Positions 1 to 11,172 of a stretch of DNA of 64,000 nt are shown here, piece by piece (the first letter of the stretch is position 1; the number at the start of each line of letters is the position of its first letter). The stretch covers positions 3,748,501 to 3,812,500 of the forward strand of contig NZ_CP033204.1 in assembly GCF_022701295.1 (NCBI RefSeq). The letters are read 5' to 3'. The DNA comes from Sphingopyxis sp. YF1 (GTDB taxonomy: Bacteria; Pseudomonadota; Alphaproteobacteria; Sphingomonadales; Sphingomonadaceae). The notes below the pieces were generated by a model. The model was given only the letters and a program-made list of their open reading frames with translations, made no database searches and was not told the origin of the DNA. The position numbers were made by a program, and so were the translations under genes.

Positions 1-924
1 GGTGAATTCGGTGTGCGGGGTGATCGAGCCGGGCTTGGCCAGAACCTGGCCACGCTCGACTTCTTCACGGCCGACGCCGCGGATCAGCGCACCGATGTTG
101 TCGCCGGCCTGGCCCTGGTCGAGCAGCTTGCGGAACATTTCCACGCCGGTGACGACGGTCTTCTTGGTGTCCTTGATGCCGACGATTTCGACTTCTTCGC
201 CAACCTTGACGATGCCGGTTTCGACACGACCGGTGACGACCGTACCGCGGCCCGAGATCGAGAACACGTCTTCGATCGGCATCAGGAAGGGCTGGTCGAC
301 CGGACGTTCCGGCTGCGGGATCCAGCTGTCGACGGCTTCCATCAGCTTCAGGATGGCTTCCTTGCCGATGTTGTCGTCGCGGCCTTCGAGGGCGGCAAGC
401 GCCGAACCCGCGATGATCGGAATATTGTCGCCGTCGAAGTCGCGCTTCGAGAGCTCTTCGCGGATTTCGAGTTCGACGAGCTCGAGCAGCTCGGGATCGT
501 CGAGCTGGTCGACCTTGTTGAGGAAGACGACCATGGTGGGAACGCCGACCTGCTTGGCGAGCAGGATGTGCTCCTTGGTCTGCGGCATCGGGCCGTCAGC
601 GGCCGACACGACGAGGATCGCGCCGTCCATCTGGGCGGCACCGGTGATCATGTTCTTCACATAGTCGGCGTGACCCGGGCAGTCGACGTGCGCATAGTGG
701 CGCGCATCGGTTTCATATTCGATGTGCGAGGTCGAAATGGTGATGCCGCGCTCGCGCTCTTCGGGCGCCTTGTCGATGTTCGCGAAGTCGACGGCCGCGC
801 CGCCGCCACGTTCCGACAGGACCTTCGAGATCGCTGCGGTCAGCGAGGTCTTGCCATGGTCGACGTGACCGATGGTGCCGATGTTGCAGTGCGGCTTCGT
901 CCGCTCAAATTTAGCCTTGGCCAT
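1..924 (-). CDS. tuf: Elongation factor Tu, C-terminal part cut off by the window edge
   Basis: EF-Tu is the GTPase that delivers aminoacyl-tRNA to the ribosome. The 308 codons present begin [19 protein letters not shown]. The P-loop GHVDHGKT is at residues 19-26 and the guanine-binding NKVD motif lies near residue 136. The family is about 396 residues, so roughly the last 90 (most of domain 3) lie outside the window. The ATG is preceded by AAGAAGG about nine bases upstream. It is the last visible gene of the str operon rpsL-rpsG-fusA-tuf, 115 bases after fusA. Identity is certain; only completeness is limited. Confidence 0.98.
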   Translation of the reverse strand, partial: MAKAKFERTKPHCNIGTIGHVDHGKTSLTAAISKVLSERGGGAAVDFANIDKAPEERERGITISTSHIEYETDARHYAHVDCPGHADYVKNMITGAAQMDGAILVVSAADGPMPQTKEHILLAKQVGVPTMVVFLNKVDQLDDPELLELVELEIREELSKRDFDGDNIPIIAGSALAALEGRDDNIGKEAILKLMEAVDSWIPQPERPVDQPFLMPIEDVFSISGRGTVVTGRVETGIVKVGEEVEIVGIKDTKKTVVTGVEMFRKLLDQGQAGDNIGALIRGVGREEVERGQVLAKPGSITPHTEFT

Positions 925-1039
925 GATATTGAACCTTCTTGTTCGATGTTGGGTTGATCAGTTTGGACGAGCCTGCTGAATCAGGCGCCGCCCTTAGTAG
1001 GTCTTGCCGCGCGGTGCAAGCCCGCGCGGCCCGGACCCA

Positions 1040-3133
<2,094 letters not shown>

Positions 3134-3226
3134 GGTCTTTTCCTTGGATTTGGGGGGCGGTCAGCGTGACCACCCCCGATATAGGAAGATTTGTTGCGAT
3201 TGCGAGACGCCGGGGCGTCCGCGCAA

Positions 3227-3697
3227 TTACCAGCGGTAGTGGCTGAAAGCGCGGTTCGCTTCGGCCATGCGGTGCGTGTCTTCGCGCTTCTTGACCGCGT
3301 TGCCGCGGTTGTTCGACGCGTCGAGCAGTTCGCCCGACAGACGCGCGGCCATCGTGGTCTCGCTGCGGTTGCGCGCAGCGGTGATCAGCCAGCGGATCGC
3401 GAGCGCCTGCGCACGGTCCGGACGGACTTCGACGGGGACCTGGTAGGTCGCACCGCCGACGCGGCGGCTGCGCACTTCGATGTTCGGGCGGATGTTCGCC
3501 AGCGCTTCGTGGAACACGCCGAGCGGTTCCTTCTTGGCACGGGCTTCGACCGATTCGAGCGCACCATAGACGATGCTTTCGGCGACGGATTTCTTCCCGT
3601 CCAGCATGACGCTGTTCATGAACTTCGACAGCACGACATCCCCGAAACGGGGATCGGGCAGGATTTCGCGGCGTTCAGGACGACGACGACGAGCCAT
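3227..3697 (-). CDS. rpsG: 30S ribosomal protein S7
   Basis: S7 nucleates assembly of the 30S head and contacts the mRNA exit and E-site tRNA. The 156 residues match the family length. The basic N-terminus [20 protein letters not shown] is typical, as are [16 protein letters not shown] and the C-terminal [20 protein letters not shown]. It lies 72 bases downstream of rpsL and upstream of fusA, the classical str order. In other bacteria S7 is also the translational regulator of this operon; no such site was identified here. Confidence 0.98.
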   Translation of the reverse strand: MARRRRPERREILPDPRFGDVVLSKFMNSVMLDGKKSVAESIVYGALESVEARAKKEPLGVFHEALANIRPNIEVRSRRVGGATYQVPVEVRPDRAQALAIRWLITAARNRSETTMAARLSGELLDASNNRGNAVKKREDTHRMAEANRAFSHYRW

Positions 3698-3769
3698 GGG
3701 TAATTCCTTTTACAACAGCATCCCGGCGCAAGGCGCAGCGGGATGATCAAATAGCCGAAAAAGCGGTCC

Positions 3770-4141
3770 TTACTTCGGACGCTTCGCGCCGTACTTCGAA
3801 CGGCTCTGCTTGCGGTCCTTCACACCCTGCGTATCGAGCACGCCGCGCAGGACGTGGTAACGCACACCGGGAAGGTCGCGCACACGGCCGCCGCGGATCA
3901 GCACGACGCTGTGTTCCTGGAGGTTGTGGCCTTCGCCGGGGATGTAGGTGATGACTTCGCGGCTGTTGGTCAGGCGGACCTTCGCAACCTTGCGGAGCGC
4001 CGAGTTCGGCTTTTTCGGGGTCGTCGTGTAGACACGGGTGCAAACGCCGCGCTTCTGCGGGTTTGCGTCCATCGCCGGGACCTTGGACTTCACCTTCTGG
4101 GGAGTCCGGCCCTTGCGGACCAGCTGGTTGATCGTGGGCAT
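3770..4141 (-). CDS. rpsL: 30S ribosomal protein S12
   Basis: S12 is part of the decoding centre and the target of streptomycin-resistance mutations. The 123-residue protein starts [12 protein letters not shown] and contains the near-invariant [20 protein letters not shown] and [15 protein letters not shown] segments. Lys in the TPKKPNS loop is the usual, streptomycin-sensitive form. It is the first gene of the str operon, so the operon promoter should lie in the roughly 300 bases upstream. Confidence 0.98.
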   Translation of the reverse strand: MPTINQLVRKGRTPQKVKSKVPAMDANPQKRGVCTRVYTTTPKKPNSALRKVAKVRLTNSREVITYIPGEGHNLQEHSVVLIRGGRVRDLPGVRYHVLRGVLDTQGVKDRKQSRSKYGAKRPK

Positions 4142-4448
4142 GAATGCTTCACCTTCAAATGTCCGCCCATCAAGGCGAACGGTTACTGTACCGCGGTGGA
4201 TGAAGCACCGGTCCGAACCCCACGGAAAACCGCGAAAAACGGGCGACCTTGTAACAGCAAAAGACCCCGGTCAATCGCAAGGATTGTCCAGAGGCTCCAT
4301 CCGCGCCAGCAATGTTCAAGCGCTGTTGTGGCCCGAAAATGACGGTTGTCCGCCGCTTTCGAACCGGGCGCCCCTAGCGGCGATTCCCGCCGCGGTCAAG
4401 GGGTCGGTAATATTGTTGCGCCGTGCCGCGCAGGCTATCGGTTCGGGC
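4142..4448. other. Divergent intergenic region upstream of rpsL
   Basis: These 307 bases separate rpsL (leftward) from the DNA glycosylase gene (rightward). The str operon promoter must be here. On the leftward strand a TTGACC at 4269-4274 and a TTACAA at 4249-4254 resemble sigma-70 hexamers, but the 14-base spacing is too short, so I do not call a promoter. The stretch just left of 4260 is the most AT-rich. No RNA gene or repeat was recognised. Confidence 0.4.
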
Positions 4449-4949
4449 ATGCCGCCCGTCCGCCACGCCAGTTTCGCACCGCACGTCGACGCCGACACGC
4501 GGCTGCTCATCCTCGGCAGCCTGCCCGGCGCCAGATCGCTTGCCGAACAACGCTATTATGCGCATCCGACGAACCAGTTCTGGCGGCTGCTGGGGGCGGT
4601 AATCGACCGGCCGCTGGCAGACATGTCCTATGATGACCGCCTCGCCGCACTGCGCAAGGCGAAGATCGGGCTGTGGGACGTGATCCGCAGCGCCGAGCGG
4701 CGGTCGAGCAGCGACGGCGAGATTCGCGGAGTCGAGGCGCATGATCTGGCAGCGCTGGTCGAGACATTGCCCGAGTTGCGGATGATCGCGTTCAACGGCG
4801 GCAAGGCCGCGGCGATCGGGCGGAAGCAATTGCCGCCGCTCGGCGCCAGCGCGGTAGTCGACCTGCCGTCGAGCAGCGCTGCGAACACGATCGGCTATGC
4901 CGCCAAACTCCCGTTGTGGCAGCATCTGCGCACGGCGCTGGCAAACTGA
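4449..4949 (+). CDS. DNA-deoxyinosine (hypoxanthine) glycosylase, uracil-DNA glycosylase superfamily
   Basis: A 166-residue protein of the UDG/MUG fold. After a short N-terminus it has LLILGSLPGARSLAEQRYY, AHPTNQFWRLLG and GLWDVIRSAERRSSSDG. This arrangement is typical of the family-6 hypoxanthine-DNA glycosylases, which remove deaminated adenine from DNA. The C-terminus has LPSSSAAN in place of the LPSTSPAN of close relatives. The ATG at 4449 gives the family's usual N-terminus; the open frame extends further left without homologous-looking sequence. It is transcribed alone, away from the str operon. A mismatch-uracil glycosylase is the main alternative. Confidence 0.85.
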   Translation: MPPVRHASFAPHVDADTRLLILGSLPGARSLAEQRYYAHPTNQFWRLLGAVIDRPLADMSYDDRLAALRKAKIGLWDVIRSAERRSSSDGEIRGVEAHDLAALVETLPELRMIAFNGGKAAAIGRKQLPPLGASAVVDLPSSSAANTIGYAAKLPLWQHLRTALAN

Positions 4950-5076
4950 AATCCTCCCTGTCGCGCAGCGATGGGGAGGTGGCAGCCCGCAGGGCTGACG
5001 GAGGGGCCATGGCGCCGCCCCTCCACCACTCGCTGCGCGAGCGGTCCCCCTCCCCACGGCTGCGCCGCAGGGAGGA
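4950..5076. repeat. Palindromic intergenic repeat, copy 1 (same family as 29665-29801)
   Basis: The element starts TCCTCCCTGTCGCGCAGCGA and ends with CGCCGCAGGGAGGA, so TCCTCCCTG at the left matches CAGGGAGGA at the right as terminal inverted repeats. Internal smaller palindromes (GCAGCCCGCAGGGCTG, CTCGCTGCGCGAG) suggest several stem-loops. A second copy lies in the opposite orientation at 29665-29801 with clearly related arms but different hairpin tips. It fills the whole gap between the convergent glycosylase and amidohydrolase genes, so it could also act as a two-way terminator. No coding content was seen. Confidence 0.85.
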
Positions 5077-5083
5077 CCAATGG

Positions 5084-6382
5084 TCAGTCGACCACCTCGC
5101 CCCGCGCCATCACGAAATCGACCTTTTTCAGCACCGTCACATCGGCGAGCGGGTCGCTAGCGACGGCGATGATGTCGGCGCTCTTGCCCGGGGCGATCAT
5201 GCCGATCTGATCCGACAGGCCGAGCAGGTCGGCGGCGTTCACGGTCGCGGCCTTGAGCGCCTCGACCGGGGTCATGCCGTGCCGGACCATCAGTTCGAAT
5301 TCATCGCCGTTGCGGCCGTGCTTCGAGACGCCCGCGTCGGTACCGAAGGCGATGCGCACGCCGCGTGGAACGAGCGCCTCGAGGCTCTTGCCGGTAATTC
5401 CGATGCGCCACTGGATCTTGGCGAGCACGTCGGGTTCATAGGCGTTGGCATTGGCGGCGATGCGTTCCTTATAGCCGTTCACGGTCGACAGCGTCGGGAC
5501 ATAATAGGTTTTCGACTTCGCCCACGCGGCGATCGTCGCATCGTCGAGGATCGTGCCATGCTCGATCGAATCGGCACCAGCCTGCAGCGCTAGGCGGATG
5601 CCGTCGGCGCCATGCGCGTGTACCGCGACCTTCTTGCCGAACATATGCGCGGTATCGACGATCGCCTGCGCCTCGTCGTCGAACATCTGGCGACCTAGTC
5701 CGGCACCGATGCGGCTGTTCACGCCTCCCGTCGAGGCGAATTTGATCACGTCGGCGCCGCGCCCGATCTGGCGGCGCACCGCGCGACGGCAGTCGTCGGC
5801 GCCGTTGCAGGTGTTGCCAGCGCCCGCGAAAAAGGGATGGAGTTCGTCGCGATAGCCAAGCGAGCCGTCCATATGCCCCGCGCTACCCGAAATGCTGGCC
5901 GCGGCATCGACGATGCGCGGGCCCTGCACCTTGCCGGCGAGGATCGCGTCGCGCAGCGCCAGTGTCGCGCCGTCGCCGTCGCCGAGGTTACGCACCGTGG
6001 TGAAACCCGCGCGCAGCGTCTTCATCCCGTTGACCTCGGCATTGAAGGCCTGCGCCGCGGGGCTCAGCGTCACATCCTCGAGCTGGCCGGCGAGGCCGCC
6101 CGCGTCGCTGGTCAGGTGGACGTGGCTGTCGATCAGCCCGGGAAGGACATATTTGTCGCCAAGGTCGATCAGCGTCGCGCCGGCATCGGCCGGCTGGTGC
6201 CCGTCGGCGATCGCGATGATCTTTCCGCCCTCGACGACGATCGTCGAGGCACCGCGAGCAGGCTTGCCGGGCTCGGCGATCAGATGGCCGACATGGATGA
6301 CGGTGCGCGCGGTCTGCGCGACTGCGGGTGCCACAAGCATGGTGCCGAGAAGAAGAAGCGGGAGGAAAGTCGTCGGTTTCAT
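5084..6382 (-). CDS. Secreted metal-dependent amidohydrolase
   Basis: A 432-residue amidohydrolase-superfamily enzyme. The first ~20 residues (MKPTTFLPLLLLGTMLVAPA, then VAQ) form a signal peptide, so it should be periplasmic. The metal site is visible as LPGLIDSHVHLTSD (HxH), VAVHAHGADG, SIEHGTIL and FGTDAGVSKHGRNGDEF, where the Asp is the catalytic base. The C-terminal APGKSADIIAVASDPLADV is the second part of the flanking beta-sandwich. The family includes imidazolonepropionase-like and Xaa-Pro dipeptidase-like hydrolases; the substrate cannot be read from sequence. The start is the ATG giving a clean signal peptide; the open frame extends 44 codons upstream. Confidence 0.88.
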   Translation of the reverse strand: MKPTTFLPLLLLGTMLVAPAVAQTARTVIHVGHLIAEPGKPARGASTIVVEGGKIIAIADGHQPADAGATLIDLGDKYVLPGLIDSHVHLTSDAGGLAGQLEDVTLSPAAQAFNAEVNGMKTLRAGFTTVRNLGDGDGATLALRDAILAGKVQGPRIVDAAASISGSAGHMDGSLGYRDELHPFFAGAGNTCNGADDCRRAVRRQIGRGADVIKFASTGGVNSRIGAGLGRQMFDDEAQAIVDTAHMFGKKVAVHAHGADGIRLALQAGADSIEHGTILDDATIAAWAKSKTYYVPTLSTVNGYKERIAANANAYEPDVLAKIQWRIGITGKSLEALVPRGVRIAFGTDAGVSKHGRNGDEFELMVRHGMTPVEALKAATVNAADLLGLSDQIGMIAPGKSADIIAVASDPLADVTVLKKVDFVMARGEVVD

Positions 6383-6399
6383 GGAGGTGTCCCCTGTTT

Positions 6400-6473
6400 C
6401 GTCACCCCGGACTTGACCCGGGGCTGTCCGTTTTGAACGGGAAGGCGGCGCCCGGGTCAAGCCTGCGGTGACG
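6400..6473. repeat. Imperfect 23-bp inverted repeat (REP-like)
   Basis: Arms at 6400-6422 (CGTCACCCCGGACTTGACCC and GGG) and 6451-6473 are reverse complements apart from three mismatches. The loop between them contains the small inverted motif CCGTTTTGAACGG. It sits in the 160-base divergent gap between the amidohydrolase and HAD genes. The GTCACCCCGGACTTGA-type arm resembles dispersed extragenic palindromes I know from sphingomonad genomes; dispersal in this genome cannot be tested here. Confidence 0.75.
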
Positions 6474-6542
6474 GCGGACCATATGAGCGGGCCATATGTA
6501 TGCAGCTTGCCCATCCATCATGCCGCCGGTAAGCGCCGTCCC

Positions 6543-7220
6543 ATGTTCCGGCGCCTGACCGATATCGATACCTGGATCTTCGATCTCGACAACACGCTGT
6601 ATCCGCCGTCGGCGCAATTGTTCGACCTGATCGACGAGCGCATGGGCGCCTTCATCATGCGGCTGCTGGACGTCGACGCCGCCGAGGCGCGGCGCGTGCA
6701 GAAGCGCTATTTCCACGACCATGGCACGACGATGGCGGGGCTGATGCGGCACCACGGCGTCGCGCCCGAAGATTTCCTGGTCGACGTCCATGCCATCGCG
6801 CTCGACCGCATCGGCCCCGATGCGCGGCTGCGCAGCGGTCTCGAACGACTGCCCGGCCGCCGGCTGGTCTTCACCAACGCCGACGCCGATTATGCGGCGC
6901 GGGTGCTCGAAGCGCGCGGGATCGCCGACCTGTTCGACGGCGTCTGCGACATCCGCCTCACCGGCTACACCCCCAAGCCCGACCCGGCTGCCTATCGCAT
7001 GATGGTCGATCATCTGGGCGTCGATCCGGCGCGTAGCCTGTTCGTCGAGGATATGGCGCGTAACCTGACACCCGCGAAGGCGCTGGGGATGACGACCGTG
7101 TGGCTGGACAATGGCAGCGAAAGCGGCCATCGCGACCACCTGCCGGAGCATGTCGACTTTCACGTCAGCGACATCGCCGACTGGCTCGACAATCTGCCGC
7201 AACCTTGGGGAATTTCATGA
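6543..7220 (+). CDS. HAD-family pyrimidine 5'-nucleotidase-like hydrolase
   Basis: A 225-residue HAD phosphatase. Motif I is [12 protein letters not shown], with Asp14 as nucleophile and Asp16 as acid/base. Motif II is [14 protein letters not shown], the Lys is in [12 protein letters not shown], and motif IV is [14 protein letters not shown]. The order and the DLDNTLY signature fit the SDT1/pyrimidine 5'-nucleotidase group. The ATG at 6543 places motif I at the expected distance; the open frame extends 25 codons upstream into repeat sequence. Its stop overlaps the dapD start (ATGA), so the two are translationally coupled, though no pathway link is evident. Confidence 0.88.
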   Translation: MFRRLTDIDTWIFDLDNTLYPPSAQLFDLIDERMGAFIMRLLDVDAAEARRVQKRYFHDHGTTMAGLMRHHGVAPEDFLVDVHAIALDRIGPDARLRSGLERLPGRRLVFTNADADYAARVLEARGIADLFDGVCDIRLTGYTPKPDPAAYRMMVDHLGVDPARSLFVEDMARNLTPAKALGMTTVWLDNGSESGHRDHLPEHVDFHVSDIADWLDNLPQPWGIS

Positions 7221-8059
7221 GCACCGACCTGCAAGCCACGATCGAAGCCGCTTGGGATGCGCGCGACACGCTGGGGCTGACCACGCAGGGCGCGGTGCGC
7301 GAGGCGGTCGAGACCGCGCTCGCGGGGCTCGACGACGGCAGCTATCGCGTCGCCGAGCGCGATGCCGGCGGGACGTGGCGGGTCAACCAGTGGTTGAAGA
7401 AGGCCGTGCTGCTGTCGTTCCGGCTTTACGACATGGAGCTCATTGAAAACGGGCCGGGCGGCGCGACCTGGTGGGACAAGGTGCCGTCGAAATTCGCCGG
7501 ATGGGGCGAAAACCGCTTCCGCGACGCGGGCTTTCGCGCGGTCCCCGGGTCGATCGTCCGCCGCGGCGCCTTCATCAGCAAGGGCGCGGTGCTGATGCCG
7601 AGCTTCGTCAATATCGGCGCCTATGTCGGCGAGGGGTCGATGGTCGACGCCTGGGCCACCGTGGGAAGCTGCGCGCAGATCGGCGCCAACGTCCACCTGT
7701 CGGGCGGCGCGGGGATCGGCGGCGTGCTCGAACCGCTGCAGGCGGGTCCGGTGGTGATCGAGGACGGCGCCTTCATCGGCGCGCGCGCCGAGGTCGCCGA
7801 GGGCGTGATCGTGCGCGAGGGCGCGGTGCTGTCGATGGGCGTCTATCTGGGCGCGTCGACCAAGATCATCGACCGCGCGACGGGCGAGGTGTTCGTCGGC
7901 GAAGTGCCGGCCTATTCGGTCGTCGTGCCGGGGTCGCTGCCGGGCAAGCCGCTGCCCGACGGCACGCCGGGGCCGTCGCTCTACTGCGCGGTGATCGTCA
8001 AGCGCGTCGACGCGCAGACGCGCGCGAAGACCGGAATCAACGAGCTGCTGCGCGACTGA
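7217..8059 (+). CDS. dapD: 2,3,4,5-tetrahydropyridine-2,6-dicarboxylate N-succinyltransferase
   Basis: DapD adds succinyl from succinyl-CoA to tetrahydrodipicolinate in the lysine/diaminopimelate pathway. The 280 residues start [20 protein letters not shown]. The central part, roughly residues 100-230, is a left-handed beta-helix of hexapeptide repeats ([40 protein letters not shown]). The C-terminal insert ends [20 protein letters not shown], characteristic of DapD. The start overlaps the preceding HAD stop. Length and motifs leave little doubt. Confidence 0.96.
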   Translation: MSTDLQATIEAAWDARDTLGLTTQGAVREAVETALAGLDDGSYRVAERDAGGTWRVNQWLKKAVLLSFRLYDMELIENGPGGATWWDKVPSKFAGWGENRFRDAGFRAVPGSIVRRGAFISKGAVLMPSFVNIGAYVGEGSMVDAWATVGSCAQIGANVHLSGGAGIGGVLEPLQAGPVVIEDGAFIGARAEVAEGVIVREGAVLSMGVYLGASTKIIDRATGEVFVGEVPAYSVVVPGSLPGKPLPDGTPGPSLYCAVIVKRVDAQTRAKTGINELLRD

Positions 8060-8188
8060 GCCGGCGGCCGCGGCGACGCTCGTCGAGCGCTGTCGGCCGT
8101 TGGTAGACAAGCAGGCGATAATTCTTTATTGCGAACTATTCGCATAAAGACGGGCTGCACCTCGATCGCGGCGCGAGGGGGGAAAGTC

Positions 8189-10282
8189 ATGCCGGTCTTT
8201 ATCTGTCGGACGTCGTTCGCGGCAATGCTGTTGACGTCGGCGGCGCCGGTGTGGGCGCAGGTGCCGACCGGCGACGCGCCGCCCGCCATTCCCGCGCCGG
8301 CGGACGGTGCCGAACGCTATACCCCCGACGATTTCGCGCGCTTTGCGCCGCGCACCGCGCTCGACATGGTCGAGAAGGTGCCCGGCTTCCTGATCGTCAC
8401 CGGCACCAACGGCGGCGCCCGCGGACTGGGGCAGGCGACCGAAAATGTGCTGATTGGCGGCGAGCGCATCGCAAGCAAGACCACCGACGCGCGCACCGCG
8501 CTGGCGCGGATCACCGCAACCCAAGTCGCCTATATCGACATCGTCGACGGCGCGAGCCTGAACGTCCCCGGGCTGACCGGGCAGGTCGCCAATGTCGTGC
8601 TGGTCGCCGGCGCGAGCGCCGGCAGCGGGTTCCAGACGACGTTCCGCTGGCAACCCGAATGGCGCCCGCGGATCGAAGACAATTGGCTGAACGGCGAGAT
8701 TTCGACCACGGGCAAGCTGGGAGGCACGCAGGTCACGCTGAGCCTGAAGAACGAGGCCAGTCGCAACGGCCATTGGGGACCCGAGCAACGCTTCGACAGC
8801 GCCGGCGAGTTGCTGTTCGTGCGCGACGAGTTCGGCGCCTATGACGGCGACCGGCCGCGGCTGTCGGCAGCGCTCGCGCGCACCGCCGCCAACGGCAACA
8901 AATGGAATTTCAATCTCGGCGGGCAGCTGCAGAATCTGCGCGAGCGCGTAACCGGCACCTCGGTGCAGCCAGGCCATGGACGCGTGAACGAAGAATTCCG
9001 CTTCACCGAGGACGAATATAATTTCGACATCGGCGGCGATTACGAGATGGGGCTGGGCAAGGGGCGGCTGAAGCTGATCTCGCTCTACCGTTTCGAGCAC
9101 AGCCCCTTCGTCGATACGTTCGTCATCGACCGCGAGATCGGCGGACGCAGGGGCGAGCGCTTCAGCCAGACCGCCGATGAAAGCGAATCGATCCTGCGCG
9201 GCGAATATAGCTGGCGCACCGCGGGGGGCACCGACTGGCAGGTCGCAATGGAGGGCGCGTACAACACGCTCGACGTCGATGCCGAATTCGCGGTCCTGCA
9301 GGCGAACGGCCGGTTCGTGCCAGTGGCCTTTGGCGGCGAAAGGACCAAGGTCGAGGAGAAGCGCGGCGAGGCGTCCTTGACCTGGGGCCGCGCGCTCGCG
9401 CCGAACCTCACCGCGCAGATCAACCTTGCCGCCGAATATAGCGAGCTGAGCTCGTCGGGGCCCGGCGGGCTGAGGCGCCGCTTCATCCGGCCGAAGGGCA
9501 AGGTCGCGCTCGCCTGGAAGGCCGGGCCGAAGACGACGATCAACTGGTTCGTCCAGCGCCGCGTCGACCAGCTCGACTTCTTCGACTTCGCAAGTTCGGT
9601 CGACGTCGCGAACGGGCAGGGCAATGGCGGCAACGGCCTGCTCGTCCCGCCGGTCGTCAACCGCAGCGAACTGGAGTTCGTGCAGGACATGGGCCGCTGG
9701 GGCAACGCGTCCGTCGCGTTCGCCTATGGCTATGCGCAGGATCTGGTCGACCAGATCCCGCTTTCGCCGACCACCGAAGGGCGCGGCAACCTGCCGCCCG
9801 CGCATCTCTATCGCGTCACGAGCAAGGGCACGCTGCTGCTCGACCCGTTGGGGTGGAAGGGCGCGCGGATCAACGCCGACGTCACCTGGCGGCGGAACCG
9901 CGTGCGCGACCCGCTGACCGATCGGTGGCGCCACCAGAGCGGGGGGCAGGAATATGTCGCCGACCTCAGCCTGCGCCACGACGTGCCGGGGAGCAATTTC
10001 GCCTGGGGCGGGGGCTATTTCGACGAACGCTTCAGCCCGAACCTTCGGCTCGATGCGATCGAGACGGAATATACCGTCGGTCCGTTCGTCACCGCTTTTA
10101 TCGAGCACAAGGACGTCGCGGGCTTCACGGTAAAGCTGTCGTATCGCAACCTCGCGGGGATGCAGGACGGATTCGACCGCACCGTGTTCGTCGACCGGCG
10201 CGACGGGCCGATCGCGTTCCGGGAAACGCGCCAGCGCCGGTTCGGGCAATTTTTCCAGCTGACGGTGACGGGGACGCTGTAA
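8189..10282 (+). CDS. TonB-dependent receptor-like outer membrane protein
   Basis: A 697-residue protein with a signal peptide at about residues 1-22 (ending PVWA). A plug-like domain follows (ARFAPRTALDMVEKVPGFLI, ENVLIGGERIASK, IVDGASLNVPGLTGQVANVV). The remainder is an amphipathic beta-strand-rich barrel ending FRETRQRRFGQFFQLTVTGT, with the terminal aromatic-rich strand expected of an outer-membrane barrel. GAGGGGGGAAAG immediately precedes the ATG. It stands alone, with no exbBD, tonB or regulator adjacent, so the ligand is unknown. It is shorter than many siderophore receptors. A 707-residue opposite-strand open frame over it is a shadow. Confidence 0.85.
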   Translation: MPVFICRTSFAAMLLTSAAPVWAQVPTGDAPPAIPAPADGAERYTPDDFARFAPRTALDMVEKVPGFLIVTGTNGGARGLGQATENVLIGGERIASKTTDARTALARITATQVAYIDIVDGASLNVPGLTGQVANVVLVAGASAGSGFQTTFRWQPEWRPRIEDNWLNGEISTTGKLGGTQVTLSLKNEASRNGHWGPEQRFDSAGELLFVRDEFGAYDGDRPRLSAALARTAANGNKWNFNLGGQLQNLRERVTGTSVQPGHGRVNEEFRFTEDEYNFDIGGDYEMGLGKGRLKLISLYRFEHSPFVDTFVIDREIGGRRGERFSQTADESESILRGEYSWRTAGGTDWQVAMEGAYNTLDVDAEFAVLQANGRFVPVAFGGERTKVEEKRGEASLTWGRALAPNLTAQINLAAEYSELSSSGPGGLRRRFIRPKGKVALAWKAGPKTTINWFVQRRVDQLDFFDFASSVDVANGQGNGGNGLLVPPVVNRSELEFVQDMGRWGNASVAFAYGYAQDLVDQIPLSPTTEGRGNLPPAHLYRVTSKGTLLLDPLGWKGARINADVTWRRNRVRDPLTDRWRHQSGGQEYVADLSLRHDVPGSNFAWGGGYFDERFSPNLRLDAIETEYTVGPFVTAFIEHKDVAGFTVKLSYRNLAGMQDGFDRTVFVDRRDGPIAFRETRQRRFGQFFQLTVTGTL

Positions 10283-10288
10283 ATGTTT

Positions 10289-10307
10289 GCTTCCGCTTTG
10301 CGGAAGC
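10289..10307. terminator. Short hairpin after the TonB receptor gene
   Basis: GCTTCCGC and GCGGAAGC pair perfectly around a 3-base loop, seven bases after the receptor stop. There is no U-tract, so a simple intrinsic terminator is not certain. It may instead be the outer part of the larger palindrome that follows. Confidence 0.5.
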
Positions 10308-10309
10308 GT

Positions 10310-10392
10310 GCGGCACCGGCCCGCTCCCCCACCCGGCCTCCCATTTCAGGATACACTGTGGGAGGCCGGGTGGGGGAGCGGGCCGGTGCCGC
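10310..10392. repeat. Perfect 34-bp inverted repeat between convergent genes
   Basis: The arms at 10310-10343 and 10359-10392 are exact reverse complements over 34 bp (GCGGCACCGGCCCGCTCCCC onward), with a 15-base loop. Transcribed from either side this would form a very stable hairpin. It sits between the TonB-receptor gene and gpmA, which converge, so a bidirectional terminator role is plausible. The CCGGCCCGCTCCCCCACCC arm looks like a mobile extragenic palindrome, but other copies are not in this window. Confidence 0.9.
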
Positions 10393-10410
10393 GTTCCACA
10401 TCAGTGGAAC
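10393..10410. repeat. Small inverted repeat GTTCCAC-ATCA-GTGGAAC
   Basis: A 7-bp perfect stem with a 4-base loop directly abuts the 34-bp palindrome and the gpmA 3' end. It resembles a parS half-site pair split by four bases, but lacks the continuous CACGTG core of the three parS sites further right. It is better read as part of the terminator-like palindrome cluster. Confidence 0.55.
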
Positions 10411-10416
10411 AGATAT

Positions 10417-11103
10417 TCAGCGTTCGCTGAGATAATAGCGTTCGCGCGCCGTCAGATCGTCGTTCAGCTCGTAGACGATCGGCTGGCCGGTCGGGATTTC
10501 GAGCCCGGTGATGTCGGCGTCCGAAATGCCCGACAGATGCTTGACCAGCGCGCGCAGGCTGTTGCCGTGCGCCGAGATCAGCACCGTCTTGCCCGCCGCG
10601 AGCTGGGGTTCGATCGCCGCCTGATAATAGGGCAGCACGCGCGCGATCGTGTCCTTGAGGCTTTCGGTCGACGGAATCGCGATGCCGGCGTAGCGCGGGT
10701 CGCTCGCAAGGTCGTAGGGCGAACCGGCCTCGAGCGGCGGCGGCGGAATGTCGAAGCTGCGGCGCCAGACCTTGACCTGTTCGTCGCCATGCTTCGCCGC
10801 GGTCTCGGCCTTGTCGAGCCCGGTGAGCCCGCCATAGTGGCGCTCGTTGAGGCGCCAGTCCTTGATGACGGGCAACCACAGCCGCCCCATCGCCTCGAGC
10901 GCGAGGTTGAGCGTCTTGATCGCGCGCGTCTGGACCGAGGTGAAGGCGGTGTCGGGGGCGATCCCCTTTGCCTTCATCAGTTCGCCCGCGGCCCACGCCT
11001 CGGCCGCGCCCTTTTCAGTGACGTCGACGTCCCACCAGCCGGTGAAGCGATTTTCGAGATTCCACTGCGACTGGCCGTGACGGATGAGGATGAGCTGCGG
11101 CAT
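10417..11103 (-). CDS. gpmA: 2,3-bisphosphoglycerate-dependent phosphoglycerate mutase
   Basis: A 228-residue glycolytic enzyme interconverting 3- and 2-phosphoglycerate. The phosphohistidine signature [20 protein letters not shown] contains catalytic His9. The second histidine is in [20 protein letters not shown]. The family motif [20 protein letters not shown] is also present. ATG start with a GGAAGGACC stretch just upstream. Transcribed alone and divergent from the small heat-shock gene. Confidence 0.96.
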   Translation of the reverse strand: MPQLILIRHGQSQWNLENRFTGWWDVDVTEKGAAEAWAAGELMKAKGIAPDTAFTSVQTRAIKTLNLALEAMGRLWLPVIKDWRLNERHYGGLTGLDKAETAAKHGDEQVKVWRRSFDIPPPPLEAGSPYDLASDPRYAGIAIPSTESLKDTIARVLPYYQAAIEPQLAAGKTVLISAHGNSLRALVKHLSGISDADITGLEIPTGQPIVYELNDDLTARERYYLSER

Positions 11104-11172
11104 TTTCGGTCCTTCCGGAGGGGATGATCGCGCGCGCCATAGCGCGGCTTTTCGCAGAAGGCCAACGCCCCT

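Noticed and set aside
4249..4274. Sigma-70-like promoter for the str operon
   Set aside because: The hexamers TTGACC and TTACAA are only 14 bases apart, too close for a normal promoter.
8126..10249. A 707-codon open frame opposite the TonB receptor
   Set aside because: Shadow of the receptor gene; composition biased (Ala, Arg, Asp, Pro) and no motif.
10393..10410. GTTCCAC...GTGGAAC as a fourth parS site
   Set aside because: The half-sites are separated by four extra bases, which breaks the continuous CCACGTGG core; it also adjoins a hairpin cluster.
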